The position numbers were made by a program, and so were the translations under genes. A stretch of DNA of 30,837 nt from Treponema sp. UBA3662. Lineage in GTDB: Bacteria; Spirochaetota; Spirochaetia; Treponematales; Treponemataceae. The stretch covers positions 1 to 30,837 of the forward strand of contig DFJV01000124.1 in NCBI GenBank assembly GCA_002373205.1. Reading direction: 5' to 3'. Under the pieces are notes generated by a model, which saw only the letters and a list, made by a program, of their open reading frames with translations, searched no databases and was not told the origin of the DNA. This document shows positions 30,434 to 30,837 of the stretch, one piece after another (the first letter of the stretch is position 1; each line of letters begins with the position of its first letter).

Positions 30434-30837
30434 CTAAAAAATAACTTCCAGCAGAAGTTCCAATGTCTTGCCAAAATCATCTTTAGCATTCTCAAAAATA
30501 TTTTCATCGATAGGAACAAGCTTAATCACGATGTTTCCGTATTCATCATTTGAAAGGCTTTTTACATACTTCATGGGAAAGTGAATTTTACTTCCATCAA
30601 CAATGCAAATTATGGAATCGTAGTCCTTACCCTCGGCTTTTCCATTTGCAACATAAATCATCTGGATTTTTTCTTTTGGAATTGAAGTAAAGACTGACAC
30701 GGCTTCCTTTTTATCGGAAAGCAGCTGCATGTCTATAGAAAGGCAGCTTCCTTTAGCAAAGAATGTTTTTACGGCATCTGTTGCGGGGCTTGCAAAAGCA
30801 CAGGCCGAAGCTACAATCAACGCACCCCGCAGCAAGC
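30434..30837 (-). CDS. exported hypothetical protein, 5' end beyond window
   Basis: An open frame of 134 codons that enters from the right edge, so the start codon is missing or outside. The first visible residues (LLRGALIVASACAFASPATDA) look like the hydrophobic core and cleavage region (ASPA) of a signal peptide, which implies that only a few N-terminal residues are lost. The mature part is about 115 residues, beta-rich, with phrases such as SVFTSIPKEKIQMIYVANG, IICIVDGSKIHFPMKYVKSL and NIVIKLVPIDENIF, ending LLLEVIF. No family recognised. It is convergent with trpB and protected from it by the terminator. Confidence 0.65.
   Translation of the reverse strand, partial: LLRGALIVASACAFASPATDAVKTFFAKGSCLSIDMQLLSDKKEAVSVFTSIPKEKIQMIYVANGKAEGKDYDSIICIVDGSKIHFPMKYVKSLSNDEYGNIVIKLVPIDENIFENAKDDFGKTLELLLEVIF

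Overview
The window looks like a chromosomal segment of a host- or gut-associated Treponema-like spirochaete. This is inferred from the mix of many lipoproteins with a relaxed lipobox, signal-peptide outer-membrane beta-barrel proteins, a BspA-type repeat lipoprotein, a secreted GH5 cellulase, a dCache chemoreceptor and a stand-alone trpB. No rRNA or other decisive marker is present, so genus is a moderate-confidence call.

Layout. 1-584 is the start of a lipoprotein gene (minus) that runs off the left edge. 1134-2970 holds a class I methyltransferase and an outer-membrane-type protein (plus). 2954-5481 (minus) holds a small hypothetical gene, radA and a membrane-anchored NusG domain II protein. 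5645-9701 (minus) is a run of four envelope genes: a zinc-ribbon membrane protein, a small lipoprotein, and two secreted proteins that share an unusual helix-turn repeat, the second of them also carrying a SUMF1/FGE-like domain and an SH3-like domain. An XRE-type regulator (9927-10280) lies divergently beside them, preceded by four evenly spaced TTACACA-like sites. 10463-11716 is sstT (minus). 12042-13630 is a coupled pair: a beta-barrel protein and a metallophosphoesterase lipoprotein. 13631-14595 is a long non-coding stretch with stacked hairpins, a 146-bp duplicated block and tRNA-Thr(CGU). 14596-17685 is a large Ig-like/leucine-rich-repeat lipoprotein. 17976-21869 has a GNAT acetyltransferase and a two-gene signalling operon (two-domain response regulator plus hybrid histidine kinase). 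22207-24272 is an AT-rich type II restriction-modification pair. 24586-29003 has the GH5 cellulase and a chemoreceptor. 29148-30359 is trpB with a clear promoter and terminator. A partial exported protein closes the window.

The most unusual content is between and inside the genes. Most long intergenic gaps carry copies of a GC-rich mosaic repeat whose hairpin stems differ in sequence from copy to copy yet stay paired. Other non-coding structure includes a 149-bp MITE-like inverted repeat, 23-bp tandem repeats at two places, and a tRNA 3'-end duplication with two sequence-different but equally well-paired terminators. Within genes, the NExAGxGRxTNAE protein repeat shared by two neighbouring exported proteins is the best candidate for an undescribed family. 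Several promoters lie so close to their start codons that the transcripts may be leaderless.

Functionally the window mixes housekeeping (radA, trpB, tRNA-Thr, sstT), nutrient sensing and cellulose use (chemoreceptor, GH5 cellulase), cell-surface proteins, and a foreign-DNA defence pair that base composition suggests was acquired.
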